A stretch of DNA of 64,000 nucleotides from Bombyx mori. Taxonomy: Eukaryota; Arthropoda; Insecta; Lepidoptera; Bombycidae. Every line of letters starts with the position of its first letter. Within the stretch, counting starts at the first letter, position 1. Below are positions 53,535-63,542 of the stretch, in pieces. A program made the position numbers and the translations under genes. The notes under the pieces were generated by a model. It did no database searches, was not told the DNA's origin, and saw only the letters and a list, made by a program, of their open reading frames with translations. The DNA lies in assembly GCF_030269925.1 (NCBI RefSeq), contig NC_085120.1:9947501-10011500 (forward strand), given 5' to 3'.

Positions 53535-53945
53535 AAAAGTTATCGTGGCCTAAAATGTAAGGCGTCTGATATACACGTATCGAACGATACGACTATGTCT
53601 GTGTTCGAATCGTACAAGCAGGTACCAATTTTCCTAATGTAATACGTACTTAGCAGATGTTCACGATGACTTTCACGATGAAGGAATAACATCGTGTAAT
53701 AAAAATCAAAATCGCAAAAATTCTAATTTGCGTAATTACTGGTATCAGGGCGTCTTTTCAGCTCACACCGGCAGGTACTTCAAACCAGTCATGCGTTCTG
53801 GATCGAAAGATGGGATATATACAATTGAGACTTAAACACTCCATGTTTCAAGGGCATTCGCGTTATGATATCTATGGACTCCGATAACCACTCAACACCA
53901 GGTAATCTGTGACTTCGTTCACTGGTCAAAGTAATAAAAGTAATA
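53535..53945 (+). mobile_element. Bm1: Bm1-like SINE, full length but divergent
   Basis: Head TATCGTGGCCTAAAATGTAAG, B box GTGTTCGAATCG, body AATACGTACTTAGCAGATG, middle much changed, tail CCAGGTAATCTGTGACTTCG and AGTAATAAAAG. All parts are present in order, so this is an old full insertion. Confidence 0.75.
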
Positions 53946-54117
53946 ACTTTTTGCAGTAATTACGATGGAGGTTTGTGTGACCACACAATACCACCAGACA
54001 TAACGCAAATATATAAAAATTGCAGTTCGGGTATTATTATTTCTGTCACGAAGGTGTGATGCGTTCTATATGGAAGTGATAGCCCATAAATATTACTATA
54101 ATTTGTATGGATAATGT

Positions 54118-54500
54118 ATAGATAAAATGCCACAACCTTGAACAGCTGATCGTGACAGGCAAGATAGAGGGCAAAAGTTCTAGAGGACGCAGTCTCACGA
54201 GATGGTCGGGTCAAATTAACGGTAGGCAGCGGCTTGGCTCTGTCCCTGGCATTACTGAAGTCCATGGGCGACGGTAACCACTCACCATCAGGTGGGCCGT
54301 ATGCTCGTCTGCCTACAAGGGCAATAAAATAAAATAAAAAAATGCGGTCTTGTTTGGACTGTAAGTACCACGATGCCCTCCACGAAACTCAGGATCGTAG
54401 AAGAAGATGGAGAGCAATTGTACATCAGAGAATGATGCAGCGGGGGAGTCACGACCCTCAGCAATGGGGAGAGCGACGCAAGAATGAAAAGGAGGGAGGA
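54118..54500 (+). pseudogene. RTE-like ORF2 C-terminus split by an L tail
   Basis: NLEQLIVTGKIEGKSSRGRS and LTRWSGQIN before the break. After it, HDALHETQDRRRRWRAIV and QRMMQRGSHDPQ follow in the order of the intact copy at 31.9 kb. The coding halves are separated by 54216-54340. Confidence 0.78.
54216..54340 (+). mobile_element. L LINE 3' end nested in RTE-like coding
   Basis: GGTAGGCAGCGGCTTGGCTC to CAAGGGCAATAAAATAAAAT. Same strand as its host element. A target duplication is not obvious. Confidence 0.85.
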
Positions 54501-55575
54501 TAGATTAAATCTAGCTGGTCATGAAATCATCTATCAATAAAAATCAACTTCATGATTGCAACAACAAAATTTTCATTTCTTAATTCATTGAAGTAATACA
54601 AATATAATTTCAATTTTCTATTCGAAAACGTCGTAAAACTAGTGACATCATATCTGATTTATCGACATCGATACGCAACCGCTAATCGCGTCACTAAATA
54701 TTAGTTTATCGTTCGATTCAGTACAAACCGTACGTTCGTTCCGTGGCCGCGTGCTTTTAAACTTGAATCCAAAAAAAAAAAAAAAACATCGACAACATTT
54801 GTTTTTAAATATACGAATTAAGTGTTTACTGTCCTTTGAGTGAGTTCGTTGAGTGTCAATTGGAACATTGTTCGAAACAATTCGAAATTTGAAAGGTAAA
54901 TTTGTTTTTCGCTGCTTATATTGTTTTGTTTTGTATTGTTGTATTTTGTTTGTGTCCTAAAGCCGATTGTTGTTTTTGTGACGTCATAATTTTTAATAAC
55001 GTTCCAAATTTGTTACATCAAATCGTATTGCAATTGGTTTTATAAGTAAGATTAGTTATAAGTTTTCTTAGTGCGTAATGACAAAAATTACAATTAATTA
55101 ATTGCAAATGTTTTGTTGTTTCCTGTACATTATCTGCCGACCTAGTTCGGCGCGACCTAGTCTAGACAATAACATTACACGTATCAACTTTATGTAGTGT
55201 AATTAAAATACGAACAGCATTTTATGCAAACTCTTTTTTACTTGTGGTATGGCGTATCGTGAACCCGCTCGCAAAGTCATCGTGCCTTTTGATTTGACAC
55301 AGCTGTTACACAGAGAAATGGTGATTTTTACCTCATGTCTCAAGGTCATCGTGCTGCCCACGTGCTCCAATGATTACTAAATAGGCTTTTTGAGAGATGA
55401 GCGTGATACGATGATAACCTTCTCATCGTGTCCGCCTCAAACGACATATCCAGCTCAGGTAGCCACCGTCGTCCTAAGCATGACCTATCGGGTCCTTCCG
55501 ACCTAATGACGGTGCTCTTAGGTCCTAAAAGCACTGGCCAGCGTGTTTGTCAAACCCATCGAATAAGAGTTCACT
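54501..55575. other. No confirmed gene; possible promoter and first exon
   Basis: It contains TTCAGTAC at 54717-54724 (arthropod initiator TCAGT), about 175 bases, and a donor-like AAAGGTAAA at 54892-54900. An A-run lies between. 55430-55560 has an odd GC-rich piece with the near-repeat AGGTCCTAAAAGCAC and no known family. Confidence 0.3.
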
Positions 55576-55700
55576 TTTTTTTTATTGCTTTTATGTGTGG
55601 ACGAGCTCACAGCTCACCTGGTGTTGAGTGGTTACTGGAGCCCATAGACGTATATAACGTAAATGCTGCCACCCATCTTGAGATCTGAGTTCTAAGGTCA
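55576..55700 (-). mobile_element. Bm1: Bm1 SINE, 3' third
   Basis: TTGCTTTTATGTGTGGACG to GAGTTCTAAGGTC. Confidence 0.88.
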
Positions 55701-55759
55701 TAATACGTTAGTATTCATGTAAGGTCATAAACCTAGCCCATAGATACGACCAGCTGTGT

Positions 55760-55950
55760 TTATTGCTAGTTCTTCTCAGTGCGTTGCGACTCGTATCGGG
55801 TGGTAGGCTCAGCGAAGTACTGCTCAAACTACGGTTAGTGTTAGCAAGTCTGCGTAGCGTTAGCAAGAGGTTGAGCCCCGTATAATCACCGAACCGTGCA
55901 TAACTAGAATAGCCCCTCATTCTAACAATTATTAAGTAGAAAAAAATACT
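55760..55950 (+). repeat. R-family copy, decayed
   Basis: TTCTTCTCAGTGCGTTGCGAC, TATCGGGTGGTAGGCTCAGCG and TTGAGCCCCGTATAATCACC. Confidence 0.6.
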
Positions 55951-56495
55951 AGAAACGAAGTAAAAAAAGGAATACAATAATCACATTGAGAAGGATGTTT
56001 TAACGGCATGTATTTGTTATAATAAATACAAAATAATTAAATTTCGATTTAAGACACCGAATAATAACAATGTAGCCGTAAACAATTGTACGTGCATTAT
56101 CAAGCAATAACCCAAAAAACAAAAAACAGATCCTGATAAGTAGGACCACAGAAGAAGCATCAGTTTTCAAATAAATAAATAAATTGTCTTCGAACTATAA
56201 CAGTCGAAATGACAACCTCCGCATTTTTTTAAGTCGATTAAAATATATGCAATTTCCATTATTTAGGTTACTAGTTCAATGTTTTTATTTTACAACCGCC
56301 GTGACTCATTGTTCTGACTATCGTTTGATTAGTACAAAATGAACTAAATGTTACGAATTTTCCACTTCAATTGTATCCGAAGTTAAGTTGGATTTTTATT
56401 GTTGCTTTAATCATTGGAAGAGCCCAAATGGTCTTTCCGGCCCAAAATGGCCCAAACGGTTCTGTTAGTTGACTTGTAGTTCTTATTATTATTAT
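55951..56495. other. No gene recognised
   Basis: AT-rich flank. Confidence 0.5.
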
Positions 56496-56890
56496 TATTT
56501 TTATTGCCTTTGTAGGCAGACGAGCATACGGCCCACCTGATGGTGAGTGGTTACCGTCGCCCATGGACTTCAGCAATGCCAGGGGCAGAGCCAAGCCGCT
56601 GCCTACCGCTTAATACACTCCACAAGCCTCGTTTGAAGAAGGACATGTCATAGCGCTCGGGAAACACCGTGGAGGGGAGCTCATTCCATAGCCGGATGGT
56701 ACGTGGCAAAAAAGACCTCTGGAAACGCACTGTGGATGACCGCAGTGGTTCCAGGTAGTATGGATGAACTCTACTCCGGTGGGGGCGGTGCGATGGTAAA
56801 AACGAGATGCCGGTATCATCTCGAACAATTCCTCAGAGCACTCCCCATGGAACATACGGTACAAAATACAGAGGGAACCGAAGTTCCTCC
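56496..56890 (-). pseudogene. L LINE: end of RT coding plus 3' tail
   Basis: On the minus strand, MYRMFHGECSEELFEMIPAS and FYHRTAPTGVEFIHTTWN match the LYRMYHGECSEELFELIP-type region near the end of jockey-like reverse transcriptases. Past a frameshift the tail follows, with GCGGCTTGGCTCTGCC and GGCAATAAAAATAATAAT. It is the longest L copy here and links all the short tails to a LINE. Confidence 0.78.
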
Positions 56891-56924
56891 GAAGTTAGTT
56901 TGAAACTTATGTTAGCACTATTTA

Positions 56925-57148
56925 CTACTGGGGGTAGGACCTTTTGTGAGTCCGCACGGGTAGGTACCACCGCCCTGGCTATTTCTGCCGGTTTGAAGGG
57001 TGGGTCAGTCGTTGTAACTATACTTGAGACCTTAGAACTTATATCTCAAGGTGGGTGGCGCATTTACGTCGAATATGTTTATGGGCTCCAGTAACCACTT
57101 AACACCGGGTGGGCTGTGAGCTCGTCCACCCATCCAAGCAATAAAAAT
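56925..57148 (+). mobile_element. Bm1: Bm1 SINE, 5'-truncated
   Basis: TACTGGGGGTAGGACCTTTTG to CCAAGCAATAAAAATAAG. The stretch GTGAAGCAGTAATGCGTTTCG is deleted (TCTGCCGGTTTGAAGG). Confidence 0.9.
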
Positions 57149-57300
57149 AAGTCCATTCAAATTGGGATTGGAATGGGAGTTCATTCTACGATGGCTACCG
57201 TACTAAGCCAACAAGATATTACCTTAATCGTGCCTAGACTCTGACTTCGACCGATCGTGGAGCACTTATTTTGGTATATACCAGCTTCTGTTAGAGCATG
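57149..57300. repeat. U repeat, copy 2
   Basis: GGGAGTTCATTCTACGATGG, AAGATATTACCTTAATCGTG and TTTTGGTATATACCAG, co-linear with 22372-22520. Confidence 0.5.
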
Positions 57301-57596
57301 ATACAATGATCCCGTCAGCTAACGTCACAAGCCTGAAATCTTCTGTGACACTTCCCCGAGATTAAATTTAATCCAGCGAAATCAGGTGCCTCTGAATCTG
57401 GGAACATTGTTGAGACCACTTCAAACACTCGTCGCACGTGAAGATCCTCCGATCCGGTAATGAAAACGTATTAGCAGGGTCGCGGGGAAATAAATGAAAA
57501 GCTAACAAGCGTTCGCGGGGGATTTAGTATTTCATTCCGTTACGTGTGTAACTCGCGCGCGGAGAAACAGTATAGCGTCTTCCGATTTTTTCGATT
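57301..57596. other. No gene recognised
   Basis: Less AT-rich. A minus-strand CDECLKWSQQCSQIQRHL resembles half a zinc finger but is isolated. Confidence 0.4.
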
Positions 57597-57828
57597 TTTA
57601 TTTTTTATTTATTGCTCACAGCCCACCTGGTGTTAAGTGATTACTGGGGCCTATAGACATCTACAACGTAAATGCGCCTCCCACCTTGAGATATAAGTTC
57701 AAAGGTCTCAGTATAGTTACAACGGCTGCCCCACCCTTCAAACCGAAACGCATTACTGCTTCACGGCAGAAATGGGCGGGTGGTGATACTTACCCTTGAG
57801 CACTCACAAGGGGTCCTACCACCAGTAA
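57597..57828 (-). mobile_element. Bm1: Bm1 SINE, 5'-truncated
   Basis: TATTGCTCACAGCCCACCTGG (the AGATGGGTGGACGAG segment is lost) to GGGGTCCTACCACCAGTAA. Confidence 0.9.
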
Positions 57829-57844
57829 AAGTTTTTTCTTTCGG

Positions 57845-57990
57845 TTGTTTGTTGTATATAAAGAAATCTTTCAACATCTTTTTTATCCCATTTAAGAAGT
57901 CCGATTAACTTGAAAATTTACGCACACGTAAGCCACCGATGACAAAACAGTAATTTTATAATTTTTTCTAAGATCTGCTTAGTATTAGTT
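57845..57990. repeat. V repeat, copy 3
   Basis: ATCTTTCAACATCTTTTTTATC, CCGATTAACTTGAAAATTTACG and ACCGATGACAAAACAG. Confidence 0.45.
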
Positions 57991-58438
57991 AACATAGAAT
58001 ATAAAAAAATATATAAATTTTGTGGTTTTCGTATGGAAAGAGGACGTGATGTGCAATTTTATAGCACTAAATATAGCACTTGTTTACTAAGCCAAAGAAT
58101 TTTCGCGCTATTTAAATAAAACCTTGTCATACTGTTTCCCCACTACCTATGCTACATGAATGAATTAATTATAAATTGCTATTTGAACTCTCGGATCTCG
58201 GACATCTAGATGCGATATACCTAATGGATATTAATTCCCTGGGGATGTCACAATGTTACACCGGGACCTGTTGTTTGATGTTCATGGTTTGTTAGATTTG
58301 ATATTGGGTACTAGGTAGAGAATAGTGAAAAATTCAAAAAAGGTAATTCCCCCCCAATGCTGAGTGTAAGTCTCTTCATGTGCGCTACATTCTTTTCAGT
58401 CTCCTACTTTTCGCATCCGGTCTTCACTAGATGAAGGA
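57991..58438. other. No gene recognised
   Basis: Nothing recognisable. Confidence 0.45.
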
Positions 58439-58439
58439 C

Positions 58440-58588
58440 TGGTGGTAGGAGCTCTTGTGAGTCCACACGGGTAGGTACCCCCACCCTGCCTATTTCTGCC
58501 GTGAAGCAGTAGTGTGTTTCGGTTTGAAGGGGAGAGCAGCCACTGTAACTATGAGACCTAAATAGCACCTAGCAATAAAAAAATATAA
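58440..58588 (+). mobile_element. Bm1: Bm1 SINE with large internal deletion
   Basis: CTGGTGGTAGGAGCTCTTG to ACTATGAGACCTAAATAGC, then CTAGCAATAAAAAAATAT. Most of the 3' half is missing but the A-rich end is kept. Confidence 0.85.
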
Positions 58589-58689
58589 AAAACCAGCTAT
58601 TATGATAGATTAAAGTCAATTTAAATTTGCGAAACTATTTGTGACAGAGAGATGAAGCGCCAGACACTAAGGCTTCGCTTTAAAAATTG

Positions 58690-58770
58690 TTGGCTGCATT
58701 CAGTTTGTGATATTTATGGGCCTCTGTGCCCACTTAATACGATAGCGCTTCTGTCCATGTACACCTAACT
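58690..58770 (+). mobile_element. Bm1 tail remnant
   Basis: GTGATATTTATGGGCCTCTG and CCCACTTAATACGATAGCG. Weak. Confidence 0.4.
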
Positions 58771-58977
58771 AAGACCAGTTTGAGCAAAATACCAAATGAA
58801 CTACAGACCGCTAAAAAACTACAGGATTGTTGATTTCATTTTTAAAAATTAAGCTGCCCGTCGATAACATTGTTTCCTGAAAATAGAGGCGGATTTCAGG
58901 AAATCCTTCATCACGACCAATGTATACGGGCGTTTTTTGTTTACGTATTTTTAAACGCTCGAAAACAATTTTACATT

Positions 58978-60044
58978 AAAAAATATGTGTGGTGTCGTGG
59001 GACACTGGATAGGAACGAAGTTCCTTATTATAAAAATATTAATTTTATGTTCTATTCGAGGTATAAAGAAAATAATTATTCGGGTATACATTATTTATTA
59101 TGATTTTTTATTGATAATAAAATAAAATAAAAATAAAACTACTTTACAAAGTTATCAACTTTATTTTATTCACAATGATTTATAAAAAATATATTATAAA
59201 AATATTTTATTTTTTGTACGTTATTACACTTTTATTTTTATTTATTTTTCCGGGCCGAGGGCCGGACCTCCTACGAGGTCCCCGCGCCGAGGGGGCGCGC
59301 GGGGTATGTGAGACTCAACGATCTGCAGGTGTTGAGAGCAGATCGCGGACCCAAGGATTTTAGGACCCACACACTAAACGAATCCCCTGCACTCTTACAC
59401 CCGACATCCGATCTCCGTCCGGGGTTAGAACCCGGTCAGAGTAGGGGGGTTCCCGCGGTCAACACTACAACCAGACACGCCGCGCCACCCCGAGGACGCC
59501 CGACCGACGGGTCGTCGAGGCGATAGTCGACGACCAACGACGTCGGTCTCCGCGGTACGGCGGCCCTACCAGGCCGCCCGGGCGGTGCCGCTGGTGTTCC
59601 GGGATACCCCGCTGGGCCAGAACCAGCCTGCCGGGTCGGAACGCGATACACCGCCGACCGGGTTGCTCTTCAACAGTATGTTCGGCGACGACAGCGACGA
59701 CGAAAATGCGAACCGCATCGCAGTCCGCAGCCGCCGACGCGCCGCCCCGTCCTCCTGGTGCCAGCGCGCTAGAGTGACGGTAGCGTACGTCGCAGCCTCA
59801 ACCCCCTTAGATCGCCCCGTGACCATCACCGGGAGGAGACTGCCTCCTCATAGGGGCCGGAGCTGGACAAACGCCCTCCTCCGACCCCCGGCCCGACGGC
59901 GGCGGCACGGCGCCAAGTACGTTACGACTACGTTATGTTCGTTAAGTCGTACACTCTGTACATTACTAATAAAAATCTTACGTTACGAACGTTTTTTCTC
60001 GGTTAGGGTACTCCTCCGCATGGTCCCATAAGGAACTTCGTTCC
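58978..60044 (+). mobile_element. E-family element, copy 2 (long form with GC-rich core)
   Basis: A-run, hairpin GTGTCGTGGGACAC, palindrome GGAACGAAGTTCC (59012-59024), AT-rich left arm with TTCTATTCGAGGTAT, a GC-rich core (59250-59925), a right arm TTAAGTCGTACACTCTGTAC, and GGAACTTCGTTCC (60032-60044). Compared with copy 1 the core sits between TTTTTGTACGTTATTAC and the right arm. That suggests copy 1 is a deletion form. Confidence 0.72.
59250..59925 (+). other. GC-rich core of E copy 2 with proline/arginine-rich frame
   Basis: Strong GC contrast with both flanks. A plus-strand frame from 59585 gives MPLVFRDTPLGQNQPAGSER, then an acidic FGDDSDDENANR followed by Arg-rich segments. It runs past the core into the AT-rich arm, stopping at 60031. 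Other frames on both strands are also open, as expected at this GC content. The block GGGTATGTGAGACT and GCGGACCCAAGGATT recur at 28.7 and 36.06 kb, so the core belongs to a dispersed family, perhaps the 5' part of a LINE. Function unknown. Confidence 0.5.
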
Positions 60045-60391
60045 AATAAAAACGTTTCGAAATTCAATAAAAAGACTTTTAAATAATTTATGGCTAAATC
60101 TCTAGAATGTACATCTAAGATTGGACCAGTGGACGCGTAGATATATTTCAGCTATTGTGAAAATTGTAGCCTAGTATGTGTTATGGCGTTATGGCCTCCC
60201 ACAAGATTGACCGACCACCTATTGAGGTTCGCGGGAATCCGGTGGATGCCGAGAACGAAGGACCGACCGTTGTGGCGAGGCTTTGCGGAAGCTTGTATCC
60301 AAAGTGGACATCTGTGGGCTGAAACACATATGTTATATTAAGTGTGTTCACAAGTGCCTATAGATAAATAGCCTGTCAATCTATCTATCTT
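60045..60391. other. No gene recognised
   Basis: Flank between E and H1. Contains a GC patch at 60195-60290 with no known match. Confidence 0.45.
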
Positions 60392-60684
60392 CTATTCTAT
60401 ATATATAAAAATGAATTGCTGTTCGTTAGTCTCGCTAAAACTCGAGAACGGTTAGACCGATTTGGTTAATTTTGGTCTTGAATTATTTGTGGAAGTCCAG
60501 AGAATGTTTAAAAGGTAGGTAAATATGAAAATGCTCGGTTTTAATTAAAAATAATTTTGTTTTTCCTTTGATGTGTCCCCCGTCGGACAGATTCCTTTTG
60601 TTTGTTTTAATTTTATTTTATACAAAACTTTAGGTCTTGTATTTATCGATTGAGGCACTACCAAGTCTGCCGAGTCAGCTAGTA
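60392..60684 (-). mobile_element. H1 Helitron-like element, copy 3
   Basis: Opens CTATATATATAAAAATGAATT and closes AGTCTGCCGAGTCAGCTAGT, the inverse of copies 1 and 2. Confidence 0.74.
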
Positions 60685-61087
60685 ACTTTAGATTTTCATT
60701 CATTTCGTTTTCATTTCAACGGTGATTTTAAAATTGTAAAACGGAGACAAATTCGCTTCGTCGCACCTAAATAGAAAAGCATTGCCCGAGAAACAGTAAC
60801 TTTATTTTATATTTCGTTCAGTTCTTATTTGTCTATTTCAAGTAGGTACTTCCATAATTTGACACTGCTATAATTAACTACTATAATTATAACAAAAATA
60901 TTTCTTGTTAAAAATGTTCGTCATTGTAGTTTTCTTCCTTTATATACAGTATATATGATATTTATATGTTATATATTAATGTATGTAGCGTTTCCCAAAT
61001 AAATAAACATAATTAGTTAACATTATACTTATGTATGGAAACAATTATATATCGTAGGAGTATGCTTAGTTGGATTGGTTTGCACAT
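60685..61087. other. No gene recognised
   Basis: AT-rich. Confidence 0.45.
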
Positions 61088-61150
61088 AAAGACAAGCTTA
61101 CGAACCACCTGGTACTAAGTGGTTACGAGAATAACTTGGGACACAGCTTC
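61088..61150 (-). mobile_element. Bm1 tail remnant
   Basis: AAGCTTACGAACCACCTGGTAC and AAGTGGTTACGAG on the minus strand. Confidence 0.5.
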
Positions 61151-61259
61151 AAAGTCACAATTATATTTATAGGTAAGCTTTCAGTTGTTACGTGAATTCA
61201 TAGCATAGACTTCGAAGAACACCACAGGGTGACTGACCCGCTTTATTTAGGGTTGTTTG

Positions 61260-61363
61260 ATTTTTTTTTGTTCTTGCAGGTAGACGATGCCCACCTGATG
61301 GTGAGTGGTTACCGTCGCCCATGGATGTCAGCAATGCCAGGGAGAGAGCCAAGCCGTCAGGCT
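61260..61363 (-). mobile_element. L LINE 3' end
   Basis: T-run, CAGGTAGACGATGCCCACCTG, GTTACCGTCGCCCATGGATG and CAATGCCAGGGAGAGAGCC. Confidence 0.82.
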
Positions 61364-61444
61364 ATCTCGGATAACGCGCTCTACAATTATATATTTTATC
61401 AAATTTTGGTAAATTAGTTCATCATTCTCCTGCCCTTCTCCCAA

Positions 61445-61580
61445 TCACCTAGGGTCGGCGCAACATGTTCTCTCTTTCCATACTCCTTTATCATATACCA
61501 TTTCTTCGCTCACTCTCCTCTTACATATATCGTCATTCACGCAATCCATCCATTTTTTATTAGGTCTATCTCTTCCTCTA
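61445..61580 (-). pseudogene. RTE LINE C-terminus
   Basis: Minus-strand frame RGRDRPNKKWMDCVNDDICK, EEMVYDKGVWKERTCCADPR ends in a stop. RGRPxKRWMDxVxxD...W...T..ADP is the standard end of RTE-clade reverse transcriptases. The following GGTGATTGGGAGAAGGGC (minus strand) would be the start of the 3' UTR. This is a different family from the GSHDPQ-type tails. Confidence 0.72.
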
Positions 61581-62361
61581 AAGTCTTTTTTAATTAGTTG
61601 TTGTGTCAAAAAATCCACAGATATACTAAATCCAAACAGAAACAACACTTGATATTCCTTTGCCGTTTCTTCTCGGAAAACTTTCGGGTTCTCTCATCAA
61701 AGAAAATTTTAATAGAAATATTTGTAAACTCAGTCACCCTTATCGAATCTTTCTCTCGATATGAGTTTAGTGTGTGTTTTAATTCAATTTTTTTAAGACA
61801 TTGTAAGTAAGTACTTTGAGGACTTCGTTAACGACAAAATTTTGAATGATTTAAGAATAAAAATTGTAAACTTTATTCTTAATAGCAAATATTTTACGTG
61901 GCCTACCAAAAAAAAATTCAATGACAAAATAATAAATAAAACGTTTTTATATTTTTTTTAAGTTAAAGTTTTTATAAGGTGCCATCTTTTTTTAAAAATC
62001 CTTTAGCAATTTTTTGCAAAATATGTGCAAATAAGCGCAGCACTAAAAGGATAAAGCGTGGTAGCCATTCGTGAAACCATGCTAAGTGAGTATATGATTT
62101 ATTATAAAAATCAGTACCTATCTGCAGTATTTTTTAAATAATTTAAGGTAAAATATACCCCTACAAAGTCCGTTGTTTAATTCATAATTAAAACTGAATG
62201 ATTCAATGATTAAATAGAGATATTGTTACATCAAAGCGAATTCGTTTCCAATGAAAGATTTCCAATAACAATCGGCTGTTATTTTGATAATTATTTTCTG
62301 GTGGATTTGGCGATGTTGAAACACGGCGTCCTGGTTGAAGCTACATTGTATTTTGAATGTT
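61581..62361. other. No gene recognised
   Basis: AT-rich. The 70-codon frame at 61598-61810 has no motif. Confidence 0.5.
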
Positions 62362-62597
62362 TCTTTTATTGCCTAGATTTTTGAACGAGGTCACCTTCCA
62401 GCCGATGTTAAGTGGTTAGCGATGTAAATGCCCCCACCTCGAGACATGAGCTCTAAATCTCAGTTTTTACAGTACCCTGTTGTCTTGTTTTACAGTACAG
62501 CTGTCTTGTTCTTCAAACTGAATAGATGACTTGCAAAAATAGGCAGGGTGGTGGTACCTACCCGTGCGGACACACAAGACGCCGTACCTCCTAATAA
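62362..62597 (-). mobile_element. Bm1: Bm1 SINE, decayed
   Basis: TTATTGCCTAGATTTTTGAACG, CCGATGTTAAGTGGTTAGCG, ATAGGCAGGGTGGTGGTACC. A duplicated TACAGTACAGCTGTCTTGTT-like patch lies at 62475-62515. Confidence 0.8.
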
Positions 62598-62844
62598 TGT
62601 GAATTCACATAAGGCTTAGGGACTGTTGAAATTGTTAATAAATATGTTAAATAAAACCTTGATACACTGAGTCGTACATTTCAATAATAGTCGTATGCGT
62701 GTTTGTATTGTGTTATATGTATGTTTTGTATGTTTTTTTTTTCTTGACATATTATTTTAAAAGCATTCTATTGCAAAATGATATATTTGACAAAATCCAA
62801 AATTCCCAATTCGGCATTATTTTTAATGTTTTCAATGGTAAGCA

Positions 62845-62945
62845 TTAGGTTAGCCCTTGGCATTGCTGACGTCCATGAGTGACGGTCACCACTTACCTTC
62901 AGGTGGCCTTTATGCACGTCTGCCTACAAGGGTAATGAAAAAAAA
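62845..62945 (+). mobile_element. L LINE 3' end, decayed
   Basis: CCCTTGGCATTGCTGACGTCC, CGTCTGCCTACAAGGGTAATG and A-run. Confidence 0.78.
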
Positions 62946-63429
62946 AACGGGTTACTACTATTTTTAAATTGGTATACAATAATAGAGTAATGTAAAAAGT
63001 TGATAGATACCATAACAAGAATATCGGCCAGGGTTATTAGACCCTTCAAACAAAACCTTTTTTTACAAACATGGGAGCTTAGCGCCCTTCTGAAGGTAAG
63101 GGCTCATCACGTATGCCCACCGGTAATGCACAGAGAAGAAACCTACATAGAATAAAGTACAATAAAACATCGTATCTCAGTGAACATTAGGTAATGATAC
63201 TCGAAAAGCAATCTTGTGAGGCCGAGAGTCAAGTTCTTACGATTAAATCATGGCTTAAGGCATATGCGGTAGCGAGGAGTTTTTTGAGTTTACTCCTTCA
63301 GAAACATTTAATACGGCTCACTCAAGACGACAGATTGGTGGCCACTAAAATCGAGCTGTGACAAGAAAAATATTATAATATTATTTTATTCCATTGAATA
63401 AAATCCATATAGAGTCTGTAGAGATAATG
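62946..63429. other. No gene recognised
   Basis: Contains GGGAGCTTAGCGCCCTTCTG near 63070, unassigned. Confidence 0.45.
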
Positions 63430-63542
63430 TAGGCAGCGGCTTAGCTCTGCCCCTGGCATTGCTGACGTCCATGGGCGACGGAAACCACTCACCATCAGGT
63501 GGGCCGTACGCTTTTCTTTCTGCCAGGACAATAAAAAGAATC
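63430..63542 (+). mobile_element. L LINE 3' end
   Basis: TAGGCAGCGGCTTAGCTCTGC to CCAGGACAATAAAAAGAA. Confidence 0.85.

Noticed and set aside
55428..55560. Coding piece of an unknown gene (opposed frames with SGSHRRPKHDLSGPSDL)
   Set aside because: Frames are open on both strands over the same GC-rich bit, and I cannot place either in a family.
57400..57470. C2H2 zinc finger on the minus strand (CDECLKWSQQCSQIQRHL)
   Set aside because: One half-finger without linker, second His or neighbours; chance is likely.
59585..60031. Host gene with acidic and Arg-rich protein
   Set aside because: It crosses from the GC core into the AT-rich arm of an E element, and several other frames are open too. 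Kept only as part of the element.
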